Source: Desulfurococcales archaeon (GTDB lineage: Archaea; Thermoproteota; Thermoprotei_A; Sulfolobales; Desulfurococcaceae). From it: 39,416 bases of DNA. A program made the translations under genes and the position numbers. The stretch is taken from positions 1 to 39,416 of the forward strand of contig JALWZC010000109.1 of the NCBI GenBank assembly GCA_027002875.1, in the 5' to 3' direction. The notes below the pieces were generated by a model, which saw only the letters and a program-made list of their open reading frames with translations, did not search any database and was not told the DNA's origin. Positions 26,619 to 36,483 of the stretch are shown here, piece after piece; position 1 is the first letter of the stretch, and each line of letters starts with the position of its first letter.

Positions 26619-28148
26619 GTGGTCTTGATGGATGGCTTCGAAATAGTATTATCTACGGATAGGACTATGATGAGCAACCACCACGGCAAGGAGTTCCTAG
26701 GATTCATGGCTACTGGGCCAGCTATCGGCGTGCCGGAGAAGCTCTGGGAGTATATTGCTGCTCCAAAAGTAAAAGTTGATAGTCTAGGGAGGCCTAGGGA
26801 AGCACCATACGGTATGAGGAAGGTTGAAGCAAAACTGTTGGAGGCGGGCTATAAAGCCGCAATAATAGACCCGGACCACCTGCACAAGCACTTGAAGACG
26901 ATGAAGATATTAATGATCGGGCACCACGACTACTTCGCCTACGGACCGCCAAGCAGTGAATGGTGGAGTATAACGGGTAAAGAACCACTAAACCGTGTAA
27001 GCTTCAAGAAATTCATGAACAGCCCCGCAGTTAGGAAGGCTAAGGAGAAGGGGGTAAAAATCATAGCGGGGGGTCCAGCGGCATGGCAGTGGCTCTGGGA
27101 GCTAGAACTCTGGCAGAAGTGGGGTGTCGACACGGTTATCGATGGAGAAGTTGAGAGGGTTATCGTCGACCTAGTCGAGAAAGCGCTGAACGATGAGCCC
27201 TTGCCGGACTATATCTATGTCGGCCCGCAGGATTCACCGAGTATTGAGGAGATACCAGTTATAAAAGCTCCAAGCGTTAACGGCTTAGTTGAGATAATGC
27301 GTGGCTGTCCGAGAGGCTGTAAGTTCTGCAGTGTAACCCTTCGGCCGTTAAGGTTTATGCCCCTTGAGAAGATCAGGGAGGAGATCAGGGTAAACCTGAG
27401 GGGAGGAATAAAGGGCGTTATACTTCATAGTGAAGACGTACTACTGTATGGTGCTGACGGGGTTAAGCCTAGGCCCGACCCCTTATTGAAGCTTCACGAA
27501 ATGGTTGTTAAGGAGATCGGTGAGAAAGGTGATCTAGCCTGGTCTCATGCAAGCCTTGCCGCGATAAAATACGCTGAGGACAACTATAAGCTGGTATCGA
27601 GGCTGATGAACGAGTACATACTGAATGATCACAGGAAGTTCTTAGGAGTAGAAGTAGGAATAGAGACTCTCAGCGTAAGGCTTGCAAAAATCATAATGCC
27701 CGCCAAGGCAGCACCCTACCCAGCAGAGCAGTGGCCGGACATAGTGGAAGATGCCTTCAAGATCATGCATGAAAACAGGATCATACCAGCGGCGACGCTA
27801 ATACTGGGATTACCCGAGGAGAAGCCGGAGGATGTAGGGGTAACAGCTGAAATGCTAGACCGGTTGAGGCCATACCGTAGCCTAATAGTACCAATGTTCT
27901 TCGTACCAATGGGTGCGTTGAAGAAGAATAAGTGGTTTATAAGGGATAAGCTTACGCCGGAACACATCGAGGTAATGATGAAAACACTAGAACACAGCGT
28001 ATACTGGGCGGAGGACATAATAAACAAGTTCTACCTGAAGGAACCATACCTACTACCAGTAAGGCTGGGATTAAAACTATTCCTAGCCTACGTTAAGAGG
28101 AAGGTTAAGAAGCTGAGGCCCCAGCTAGAAGCCCTTCTAAGAAAATAA
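26619..28148 (+). CDS. Radical SAM protein with B12-binding-like N-terminal domain
   Basis: GLVEIMRGCPRGCKFCSVTLRPLRFMP (CxxxCxxC); N-terminal Rossmann-like segment MKILMIGHHDYFAYGPPS...GVKIIAGGPAAW. Confidence 0.88.
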   Translation: MVLMDGFEIVLSTDRTMMSNHHGKEFLGFMATGPAIGVPEKLWEYIAAPKVKVDSLGRPREAPYGMRKVEAKLLEAGYKAAIIDPDHLHKHLKTMKILMIGHHDYFAYGPPSSEWWSITGKEPLNRVSFKKFMNSPAVRKAKEKGVKIIAGGPAAWQWLWELELWQKWGVDTVIDGEVERVIVDLVEKALNDEPLPDYIYVGPQDSPSIEEIPVIKAPSVNGLVEIMRGCPRGCKFCSVTLRPLRFMPLEKIREEIRVNLRGGIKGVILHSEDVLLYGADGVKPRPDPLLKLHEMVVKEIGEKGDLAWSHASLAAIKYAEDNYKLVSRLMNEYILNDHRKFLGVEVGIETLSVRLAKIIMPAKAAPYPAEQWPDIVEDAFKIMHENRIIPAATLILGLPEEKPEDVGVTAEMLDRLRPYRSLIVPMFFVPMGALKKNKWFIRDKLTPEHIEVMMKTLEHSVYWAEDIINKFYLKEPYLLPVRLGLKLFLAYVKRKVKKLRPQLEALLRK

Positions 28149-28245
28149 TACTGTTTTATTTAAACCTCTCTAAGGAATACTTAAAACCCATTAATTGACA
28201 ATAATTATTCTCTAAAGATTAATACAGCGGGGTGTAAGGCTGGAA

Positions 28246-29745
28246 TTGCCGGTATTCTACGTTACGACACCGATCTATTATCCCAACGCTCCACCACACC
28301 TTGGACACGCTTATACAACTATCTACGCCGACGTGCTTGCAAGGTATCATAGGCTCATAGGAGACGACACGTTCTTCATGACCGGAAACGATGAACACGG
28401 ATTAAAACTTCAGAGAGCGGCGGAGAAGAAGGGTATTCATCCACAGCAGCTAGTCGACGAGATGGAGAAGATCTATAAGAATTACTGGAGGATGCTCGAT
28501 ATTAGCTACGACCACTTCATAAGGACAACCCACGACTATCACGTGGAAGTAGTGAAGCATGCGATTAGTAAACTATACAGTAAAGGATTAATCTATAAAG
28601 CAAGCTATGCTGGATGGTACTGTGCAGACTGTGAAAAATACTATTCACCCGGAGAATACATTGAGATCGATGGTAAACCCTACTGTCCAATACACCGGAA
28701 ACCGCTCGAATTCCTCGAGGAGGAAACATATTACTTCAAACTATCAGAGTTCGAAGAATACATGATCAAGCTCCTCAGCGAGGAAGACATAGTCTACCCC
28801 CGGAGCTATGCGTTAGAAGTACTAAATAAGATCAAGGCTGAAGGATTGAGGGATGTATCTATCGCGAGGCCCAAGGAGAGGGTCTGGTGGGGGGTTGAAG
28901 TACCATTCGACAAAAACTATACGGTATACGTGTGGTTCGACGCCCTACTAAACTATATCAGCGGGATAGGGTATCTTAGGGACATGGAGAAATTCAACAA
29001 GTACTGGAGCAGCGTACACCACGTAATAGGGAAAGACATACTATGGTTCCATACAGCGATCTGGTTCAGCGTGCTCAAAGCATTAGAGATAGATCCTCCT
29101 CGAAAACTAATAGTACACGCCTTCCTATTGAATAGAGGATTAAAAATGGGGAAGAGCGCTGGAAACGTAATACCGATCGAGGCACTGGTTGAGAGGTACC
29201 ATGGAAGCGATGGTGTAAGATATATCCTCATGAGGATATTCAACCATACCAAGGATGTTCCAGTATCAAACCAGTTATTCGACAATATATACAATAGCGA
29301 ACTAGCAGACAACTACGGGAACCTGGTAAGAAGGGTCGGAGTACTTGTTATGAAGAAGCTGAACGGAACGGTTAGCGGTGAAGAAGTAGACGATGAGTTA
29401 TCAAGAACCATTGAGAACGCGGTCAAGAAGTATAATAAGGCGATGGTGAACTACGACGTATCAACAGCGATTACATCCGTAGCGGAGCTACTCCGCAAGG
29501 CAAACGCGTACATAAACGATGTTAAGCCATGGGAGAAACAAGAGCCTAGAAGGGAAATGTACAGCTTAATGGAAACACTATGTGCTGCAACAACTATGCT
29601 ACACCCAATAATACCGAAGGCAACGGGCAAAGTATTTAAAGCCTTTAACGCGGAGCCGGGTAATCCCCTAGAGATACAGCCTGGAATAAATGATCACTAC
29701 CGTGTAAGCGAAGCACCGATCCTCTTCAAAAAGGTAAAAACATGA
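28246..29745 (+). CDS. metG: Methionyl-tRNA synthetase
   Basis: PVFYVTTPIYYPNAPPHLGHAYTTIYADVLARYHR; zinc CADCEKYY; LLNRGLKMGKSAGNVI (KMSKS-like). TTG start. Confidence 0.95.
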   Translation: MPVFYVTTPIYYPNAPPHLGHAYTTIYADVLARYHRLIGDDTFFMTGNDEHGLKLQRAAEKKGIHPQQLVDEMEKIYKNYWRMLDISYDHFIRTTHDYHVEVVKHAISKLYSKGLIYKASYAGWYCADCEKYYSPGEYIEIDGKPYCPIHRKPLEFLEEETYYFKLSEFEEYMIKLLSEEDIVYPRSYALEVLNKIKAEGLRDVSIARPKERVWWGVEVPFDKNYTVYVWFDALLNYISGIGYLRDMEKFNKYWSSVHHVIGKDILWFHTAIWFSVLKALEIDPPRKLIVHAFLLNRGLKMGKSAGNVIPIEALVERYHGSDGVRYILMRIFNHTKDVPVSNQLFDNIYNSELADNYGNLVRRVGVLVMKKLNGTVSGEEVDDELSRTIENAVKKYNKAMVNYDVSTAITSVAELLRKANAYINDVKPWEKQEPRREMYSLMETLCAATTMLHPIIPKATGKVFKAFNAEPGNPLEIQPGINDHYRVSEAPILFKKVKT

Positions 29746-29840
29746 TTGACTAGAATATGCTGAGAATTCTTTCTTGATCAAGGATATCCTTGGATTCGGT
29801 AAACTATTTATCACAATCCATACTAGTATATGGTTAGTGA

Positions 29841-31292
29841 GTGGTTATTTTGGCTTCAAGCTATAAGTTGATCGAATTAATGGATAGGCTCTCGCGGACT
29901 AGTACTTATTTAGCAATAGCATACATGTTACTAGCAGTTCTAGGCGTAATCCTAAACATATACTACTTCCACATTATTAACCTCTCCCAGCCGATTACGC
30001 CAGTTATTAGTGGCGAAATAGTAGCGTCAGCCGGGATAATTGTAGCCCTTATCCTAGGTTATTACCACTTCAAAGTCATAACGCGTAGATCCATCCATGA
30101 ACAGCCGTTGAGATTCGTGTTCTCTATTCTACTGTTAACATCCATTATAATAGTTTATAATGCACTGGAAGAATCAGACATTATTCCTAAAAATACCTTT
30201 TTAGGCGGGCTAGATGATTTCATGATTCCATACCTGATCCTAGTCCTCATCATAGTTTTACGCCACTATATCTTAGTCCTCGGTGAAAGAGTAAAAGTTA
30301 GATCTGTTTTTGAGAAAATATACGGCATCTATGGAGTCCTAATATCGCTTATGCCCGTAACTGTTTTCATAGCTGATTTCATCGATAATGGATTAATAAT
30401 TCATGGCGACTTCTATTATATTATTGAGGACAGCACTGCAGCTCTTGCATCTATAATTATAGCTTACGCATACATGGCTACAGCATGGTTTTACAGGCTT
30501 TACTACACCTATGTTGACGTAGTAGATGTATCATTATTTATGAGCGGCACGCTGGCCTTCATGGAGTGGAGTGATCTATTGGAAAACTTCACCGAGACCA
30601 ACCGCATACAAGCCTTCTATGCTTTCGCGAAAATCACCGGGTTAATGATCCTCGGAATAGTATTCCTACTAGTAATGACTGCTTTAATCCACATGTACGA
30701 TACTATAGTAACAATCGAAGAAGTCTCCAAGCTTGAGAAAGGGACTATCAGCGTTGAGGAGCCTATCCTTGTAGAATTCGACGTGTCTAATCCGACTGCG
30801 GGATATATTAGGGTCAGCGAGTATATTCGAACCGCTATTAAGAGATTATTAAAGCCGAGGGATCCGCAGAGCATATTCTTCGTATACATAGTGAAGCCGA
30901 ACAGCCAAGTGTACAGGTTAATGCTGAGAACCCCCTTCAAGGATTCTCCCAGAATAGTAGGCCTCGTACTCCCGGAGAAAATGAGGATCGAAGAAGCTGG
31001 TGGAAGGAGCAGTTTTGGAAAAGTCTACTATCTACCGCCAATCGCTGTACACATAAACTTCCTTATAAAGAAGGGATTAGAATTATCGGAGGATAGGAGG
31101 GTTGTTGTTATAATAGATAACCTGACCGATCTAGCTATATTATCCGATGTAAAGGAAGTCTACCTACTCCTCAGAACACTCCAAAGCGCTGGATATAGGG
31201 CGACTATATTCCTACTATACCCGGAGGGGACTCTTAGTAGTAGCGATGAAAAACTGATCAGGGCAACTGTTACTAGGAGGGTTGAACTATAA
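29841..31292 (+). CDS. Multi-TM membrane protein with C-terminal DUF835-like domain
   Basis: ~7 N-terminal TM segments followed by soluble VVVIIDNLTDLAILSDVKEVYLLLRTLQSAGYRATIFLLYPEG typical of DUF835. Confidence 0.65.
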   Translation: MVILASSYKLIELMDRLSRTSTYLAIAYMLLAVLGVILNIYYFHIINLSQPITPVISGEIVASAGIIVALILGYYHFKVITRRSIHEQPLRFVFSILLLTSIIIVYNALEESDIIPKNTFLGGLDDFMIPYLILVLIIVLRHYILVLGERVKVRSVFEKIYGIYGVLISLMPVTVFIADFIDNGLIIHGDFYYIIEDSTAALASIIIAYAYMATAWFYRLYYTYVDVVDVSLFMSGTLAFMEWSDLLENFTETNRIQAFYAFAKITGLMILGIVFLLVMTALIHMYDTIVTIEEVSKLEKGTISVEEPILVEFDVSNPTAGYIRVSEYIRTAIKRLLKPRDPQSIFFVYIVKPNSQVYRLMLRTPFKDSPRIVGLVLPEKMRIEEAGGRSSFGKVYYLPPIAVHINFLIKKGLELSEDRRVVVIIDNLTDLAILSDVKEVYLLLRTLQSAGYRATIFLLYPEGTLSSSDEKLIRATVTRRVEL

Positions 31293-31352
31293 TCTTATAT
31301 CACACGCATAGCTTTAGACATCAATGATACCGGGGTTTAAGAGTGATAATTC

Positions 31353-32204
31353 ATGCTTAAAGCCTATGTATCGATAGATATTGAGGGGTTACCGGGTATT
31401 GCTTCGGCATCAATGCTCGTACCCGGTAATACTCAGTATAGCCGCGGATCGGAGATCATGACTTTATTCGCAGTCGAAACAGCTAGGAAGCTACTAGAGA
31501 ACGGCTTCAACCAGGTAGTAGTAGGGGATAGTCATGGATACATGACGAATATAGATTACTCGAAAATGCCTAGAGGCACGAGCCTAATACAGGGATTCCC
31601 ACGCCCGGTCTCGATGCTAACCGGCCTCGATGAATCGTTTAATGCCGCGTTATTCATAGGCTACCATTCAGCCGCTAGCACAGTGCATGGTTATCTAAGC
31701 CATACTATGAGTGGTAGAACCTTCGCCGAGATAAGGATCAACGGCATCCGATCCAGCGAGTTCCTAATGAACAGCCTCGTAGCTGGCGAGAAAGGTGTAC
31801 CCGTAATACTAGTAGCAGGGGATAAGTATTTGGAAAGCGAAGTTAAAGCTTATTCTCCATGGACCGTCTTCGTACCGTTAAAAGAAGGTATCACCCGCTA
31901 CGCGGCAATGTATCAGAGCTTACCGGAAACACTTGAAATGCTGGGTAAGGGAATATATGTAGCAGTTAACCGTTACCGGAGGGGTGAGCCTCGCCCTCTA
32001 GTACTCGAGAAGCCCTACCGTGTAGACGTATTTGTCCGCTACGAGCTTATAGCCGATGTACTTGAAACAATGAAGCCCTATGAGAGGGTAGACGCGCTAC
32101 ATTTAAGGTTTGAAACGGATTCAGCCGAGGAAATGGTTAAGATCATAGAGCTATCAGCGATCATAGGCTACGGAGTACACGCGTTGAAACAATCCATACA
32201 CTAA
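31353..32204 (+). CDS. dppA: DppA-like M55 D-aminopeptidase
   Basis: YVSIDIEGLPGIASASM, VVVGDSHGYMTNIDYSKMPRGTSLIQGFPRP, FIGYHSAASTVHGYLSHTMSG. Confidence 0.9.
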   Translation: MLKAYVSIDIEGLPGIASASMLVPGNTQYSRGSEIMTLFAVETARKLLENGFNQVVVGDSHGYMTNIDYSKMPRGTSLIQGFPRPVSMLTGLDESFNAALFIGYHSAASTVHGYLSHTMSGRTFAEIRINGIRSSEFLMNSLVAGEKGVPVILVAGDKYLESEVKAYSPWTVFVPLKEGITRYAAMYQSLPETLEMLGKGIYVAVNRYRRGEPRPLVLEKPYRVDVFVRYELIADVLETMKPYERVDALHLRFETDSAEEMVKIIELSAIIGYGVHALKQSIH

Positions 32205-32251
32205 AGCAATACACTACTATAAACCTTCGTATAAGAGGTGCATGAGAGGGG

Positions 32252-33358
32252 TTGACGGACTTATACACTCTCATATCTACGGGTTTGATCTGGAAGAACA
32301 TCGTAATGATCCTGGTAGGCCTGGGCCTAGTATACCTAGCAGTTAAGAAGAACTATGAACCATTAATACTCTTACCAATAGGTATTACCGCTGTACTAGT
32401 AAATATTCCCGGGACAGGTTTAACTGATCCACCCAACGGTTTCCTATACCTAGTCTACCACTACCTAATAGAGACCGAGGTAGTCCCACTACTAATATTC
32501 CTAGGGCTCGGGGCTATGACTGATTTCGGGCCAGTAATAGCTGATCCTAAAAGCCTGTTACTGGGGGCTTCAGCACAGATCGGTGTCTTCGTAGCGATGC
32601 TGACAGCGCTACTACTGGGATTCAACGCTAGGGAGGCGGCGAGTATAGGGATTATCGGTGGAGCTGATGGCCCTACAACGATCTATTTAACCGTTAAACT
32701 AGCCCCACACCTATTAGCGGCGACAGCAGTTGCAGCATACAGCTACATGAGCCTCGTACCATTAATCCAGCCACCAGTAATTAAGGCTCTAACGAGTAGG
32801 GAGGAGAGAAGGATTAGGATGAAGCAGCTCCGCCCGGTTTCGAAGAAGGAGAAGATAATCTACCCGGTAGCAGCAATGATAATTGTCGGTTTCCTAGTAC
32901 CCTCCGCGGCCCCACTGATAGGTATGATCATGATCGGGAACCTCTTCAGGGAGAGCGGGGTAGTCGAGAGGCTCCGTAAAGCAGCTAGCGAGGAATTGAT
33001 GAACATTGTAACTATTTTCCTAGGAGTAGGAGTTGGTTCAACAATGGTTGCAGACAAGTTCCTAACCCTCCAAACACTACTAGTACTAGGATTAGGCGTA
33101 GTAGCCTTCGCATCAGCAACTGCCGGCGGAGTACTGTTCGCAAAACTCATGAACCTGTTCGTAAAGGAAAAAGTAAACCCGATGATCGGGGCGGCAGGTG
33201 TATCAGCAGTACCAATGAGCGCAAGAGTAGTGCAGAAACTAGCACTAGAAGAAGACCCTGAAAACTACTTGTTAATGCACGCGATGGGGCCGAATGTTGC
33301 AGGAGTAATAGGGACAGCAGTAGCAGCCGGAGTATTCTTATCCCTACTAGGAGGCTGA
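32252..33358 (+). CDS. oadB: Sodium-pumping decarboxylase beta subunit (OadB-like)
   Basis: [70 protein letters not shown]. Confidence 0.93.
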   Translation: MTDLYTLISTGLIWKNIVMILVGLGLVYLAVKKNYEPLILLPIGITAVLVNIPGTGLTDPPNGFLYLVYHYLIETEVVPLLIFLGLGAMTDFGPVIADPKSLLLGASAQIGVFVAMLTALLLGFNAREAASIGIIGGADGPTTIYLTVKLAPHLLAATAVAAYSYMSLVPLIQPPVIKALTSREERRIRMKQLRPVSKKEKIIYPVAAMIIVGFLVPSAAPLIGMIMIGNLFRESGVVERLRKAASEELMNIVTIFLGVGVGSTMVADKFLTLQTLLVLGLGVVAFASATAGGVLFAKLMNLFVKEKVNPMIGAAGVSAVPMSARVVQKLALEEDPENYLLMHAMGPNVAGVIGTAVAAGVFLSLLGG

Positions 33359-33364
33359 TCAGTA

Positions 33365-33844
33365 ATGAATGAGTTAATGCTGGGACTCTATGTTACAGTT
33401 GTGGGAGTAACAATTGTATTCACAGTGCTAAGCATCCTAGCTGTAACAGTATACCTGTTAAAATACATTGGAAAACAGAAAACAAAGCAGCCAGTCGAAG
33501 AAAAAGAAACCATGGAAGCAAGCGGGAAGACCGGGGAAATAGCTAGGGGAGGGATCAGTATTGAAAAAATACAACCACCAGTCGATCCGGAAACACTATC
33601 GGCAATAACAGCGGGGATAATAGGTTTCCAAGAAGCTAAAAAGAAGAGATTAATGAGGATCGATTTATTCAGGGAATACCCAACACTAGCAAGACTACTA
33701 CCACTAGCCGGAATACACTATAAAGCAGAAGTTGAAGTATCAGTACAGGGTAGCCCGAAGAAAATAATAGTTGAAGAACTAGGCATAGGCTATTACAAAG
33801 TAGTTATTGGAAACAGGGAGTACACGGTTGTAGTTAGAAAATAG
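33365..33844 (+). CDS. OadG-like gamma subunit with C-terminal beta-rich extension
   Basis: N-terminal single TM GLYVTVVGVTIVFTVLSILAVTVYLLKYI, C-terminal VIGNREYTVVVRK; 6 bp after oadB. Confidence 0.7.
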   Translation: MNELMLGLYVTVVGVTIVFTVLSILAVTVYLLKYIGKQKTKQPVEEKETMEASGKTGEIARGGISIEKIQPPVDPETLSAITAGIIGFQEAKKKRLMRIDLFREYPTLARLLPLAGIHYKAEVEVSVQGSPKKIIVEELGIGYYKVVIGNREYTVVVRK

Positions 33845-33984
33845 TGGTTACCTACCTCCATGAATCAATGATTAGTCTTGGAGTTATTTCGGTGTTTTAT
33901 TTACAAAGTTTGTGTTCATGAAACTATTTGTATTTTGAAAAAATTCTTATATAAGTACGTATTATATTCAAAATAGGTTGAATT

Positions 33985-34698
33985 ATGCATACCATCCCAA
34001 GACGTGTTCTAGTAGCCTTCATAATAGCGGTAATAGTATTCATCCCAGCATACCAGGTAATAGCGGGTAACCTAGCAGTACCTAGTAAGACGCCGGAGCA
34101 ATCAGTGCCTATTATTCAGAAACAACCGTTCCCGGGAGACACGTACAAGCTACACAATATTACATCGGTAACCATAGTCCTAGACGACAAACTGGCTAAA
34201 TGGTATGATGAAAACACGCTAAACATCCAGCAATACTCGTATAAGACTAAAAACATAAACATTAAAACAATAAAGGCAGATGCTCCTACTATAATAAAAT
34301 ACGCGACAAGCCGCGAATCAGAGAGTATCAAGGTAATAGTCATAGCTTACACACATGTAAGCATCCTAAAACAAATACCATTAAAAGACCTAAAACGCAG
34401 TAAAACATTCATAGTAATAGTCGACGACACTGGGAAAGGCATTAACCCTGATAAGATAATACAACTAGGATACCCAGCAACTCATCGCAGTGGCGGCGAA
34501 ATAACGGAGAAAGGAATAGTAAACGATATAATCGGCGCAGTAATGATCGGATACCCCTACGGAACACTATCATCAACACTATACTCAGTACCAAAATATG
34601 CCTACCACCCACTAGCCGAACTAAACGATATAATCGCAGAAGCCATATCAGAGATCGACAACTACTACGTAACACTACCAGGAATGCTGCAACATTAA
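33985..34698 (+). CDS. Hypothetical exported/membrane-anchored protein
   Basis: N-terminal hydrophobic segment VLVAFIIAVIVFIPAYQVIAG; TATA-like tcttatataag upstream. Confidence 0.6.
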   Translation: MHTIPRRVLVAFIIAVIVFIPAYQVIAGNLAVPSKTPEQSVPIIQKQPFPGDTYKLHNITSVTIVLDDKLAKWYDENTLNIQQYSYKTKNINIKTIKADAPTIIKYATSRESESIKVIVIAYTHVSILKQIPLKDLKRSKTFIVIVDDTGKGINPDKIIQLGYPATHRSGGEITEKGIVNDIIGAVMIGYPYGTLSSTLYSVPKYAYHPLAELNDIIAEAISEIDNYYVTLPGMLQH

Positions 34699-34718
34699 CA
34701 AATAATATGATTTTAACC

Positions 34719-34746
34719 AGGCATTTTTCTGTATTAATAAATGCCT
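34719..34746. terminator. Hairpin with perfect 8-bp stem AGGCATTT/AAATGCCT and 12-nt loop
   Basis: Read directly; 21 bp downstream of the preceding stop. Confidence 0.35.
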
Positions 34747-35009
34747 TACATAAACTACAGGATCAATACTCCTAGATGTCAACTTCATGTAATGTATAAC
34801 TCAATTATATAGCAGGAATCCTCAATTATTCTTATAGTATACCATTGACACATGTTATTTTTCATCTAAGAGGAAGTGATTTTATGTATAGTTCATAATT
34901 AATCCTTATCTCATAAGTAATTAGTAAACCGGTGCATGATATATTTTCCAGAATAGCAATAGAAGTAGTTACTTATGGGCATCGCGTATTTTACTGGTGA
35001 GAAAGGATA

Positions 35010-35414
35010 TTGATTAGGAGGGAGGCATTATTATGGCTTGATTCGGCTATTGAAGATCTCGAAGACGCGAAACTTCTATTCAGCCATGAGAGATGGTTTA
35101 GAGCGGCATTCTTCACACAGCAAGCGGTTGAAAAAGCATTGAAATCCTTGTTCTTCGTGTATTGTAGGAGTGAGCCTCCTAAGATACATACAGTTACTGA
35201 GCTCTACAAGTTGCTTAAAAAATGCGGCTTCAAACTACCTGGAGAACTCGAAGAACAAATCTATATATTCAACAAATACTACACAATAACACGATACCCG
35301 GATGCAGCCAATGGCTTACCGAGCGAATCTGTTGATAGAATAGAAGCTGAAAGGGCTCTTAAGATTGCAGAAGAAATCATCGATTATGTTAAGAGAAGTA
35401 TTAGGGGAAGTTAA
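35010..35414 (+). CDS. HEPN-domain protein (toxin of HEPN/MNT module)
   Basis: WLDSAIEDLEDAKLLFSHERWFRAAFFTQQAVEKALKSLF; R-x6-H in CRSEPPKIH. Confidence 0.88.
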   Translation: MIRREALLWLDSAIEDLEDAKLLFSHERWFRAAFFTQQAVEKALKSLFFVYCRSEPPKIHTVTELYKLLKKCGFKLPGELEEQIYIFNKYYTITRYPDAANGLPSESVDRIEAERALKIAEEIIDYVKRSIRGS

Positions 35415-35778
35415 GAAGCTCCTCAAAGAGCTCAGTAAATACATAGTGATCGATGAAGCCTACCTATATGGGAGCATAGTTAAAGGTGCATGGTTGAAGT
35501 CAAGCGATGTGGACGTGGTAATTGTTTCAAGGGACTTCGAGAATATGAAGTATATCGATAGACTCGAGCTAATCTATAGGATCGAGTGGAGGATTAGGAC
35601 AAAATATTTTATAGAAGTTATACCCTTAACACCGAGGGAACTCGAGGAGAAAACCAAGTATAGTGCTATACTAAGAGATGCAAAGAAATACTGGATAAAA
35701 ATACCTTTAAACAATAAATTCGGTGAGTGTTCTTTGAAGAACTCCCAATTAATAGAATCAGAGTCTTCGAATGAATAA
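35386..35778 (+). CDS. MNT-type minimal nucleotidyltransferase (antitoxin)
   Basis: AYLYGSIVKGAWLKSSDVDVVIVSRDF (GS...DxD). ORF track starts at 35365; ATG at 35386 gives MLREVLGEVKKLL. Confidence 0.88.
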   Translation: MLREVLGEVKKLLKELSKYIVIDEAYLYGSIVKGAWLKSSDVDVVIVSRDFENMKYIDRLELIYRIEWRIRTKYFIEVIPLTPRELEEKTKYSAILRDAKKYWIKIPLNNKFGECSLKNSQLIESESSNE

Positions 35779-35862
35779 TTAAAAATACTAGAAGACTAAC
35801 TTATCTCTCCATTGTTATTATTGAATCTAGTTTCATTATCTGTATTTTTAAATGTTCATAGA

Positions 35863-36411
35863 TTACTCCTGGGGCGTTATGTCCGTTTCTCCGCGTTGGC
35901 CGCTCCATGTTCCATGATCCATTCCATTCGCAAGGCTCCATGTACCGCTCATATGGTCTCCGTTGATTGTACCTGTGAATGTTGCTCCAACCGATACTGC
36001 TCCTACTGTGATCTTGTTTCCTTCAAGGGTTATGGTTATTGGTACTGGGCCGCCTGTCTTGTATGGCTCGGTTGTTACTAGTAGTCCCTTATAAGAGTTC
36101 GGGCCTGTCTTCCAGATTCTCCAAGCCCATCTACCAGTTAATCCGTTGCTCGTAGTATATGTTCCATACCACGGCCCGGTTATGTTGACTGTTTCCCCGG
36201 TCGTAGTGGTTGTAGATCCGCTGCCTCCTCCGCTGATCGATGTTGTTTGGCTAGCGGTTGAGGTAGTTGTACTAGTTGTTGTCGAAGTGTTACTGTTTCC
36301 TTGCCCGGTGTTCATTGTAGACATATATACCGCTGCACCTGCACCGACTAGGACTAATGCGAGGATCCCAATAATTAATAGTGTATTCATAACTATTACT
36401 CTCCAAGGCAA
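35863..36411 (-). CDS. Small membrane-anchored surface protein: TM + Ser/Thr stalk + beta-rich domain
   Basis: LLIIGILALVLVGAGAAVYM, then NTSTTTSTTTSTASQTTS linker and GPWYGTYTTSNGLTGRWAWRIWKTG...GTINGDHMSGTWSL. Confidence 0.7.
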   Translation of the reverse strand: MPWRVIVMNTLLIIGILALVLVGAGAAVYMSTMNTGQGNSNTSTTTSTTTSTASQTTSISGGGSGSTTTTTGETVNITGPWYGTYTTSNGLTGRWAWRIWKTGPNSYKGLLVTTEPYKTGGPVPITITLEGNKITVGAVSVGATFTGTINGDHMSGTWSLANGMDHGTWSGQRGETDITPQE

Positions 36412-36483
36412 TTATTGATTAATGGGTTTGTCTAGGATGCTGATCCCTTAAATAGTTTATGCATCAATTGTACATCAACACAA

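Noticed and set aside
35812-36418. Plus-strand ORFs 35812-36081 and 36146-36418
   Set aside because: Cys/Val-rich shadow translations opposite the stalked surface protein; the minus-strand ORF has coherent signal, linker and domain structure.
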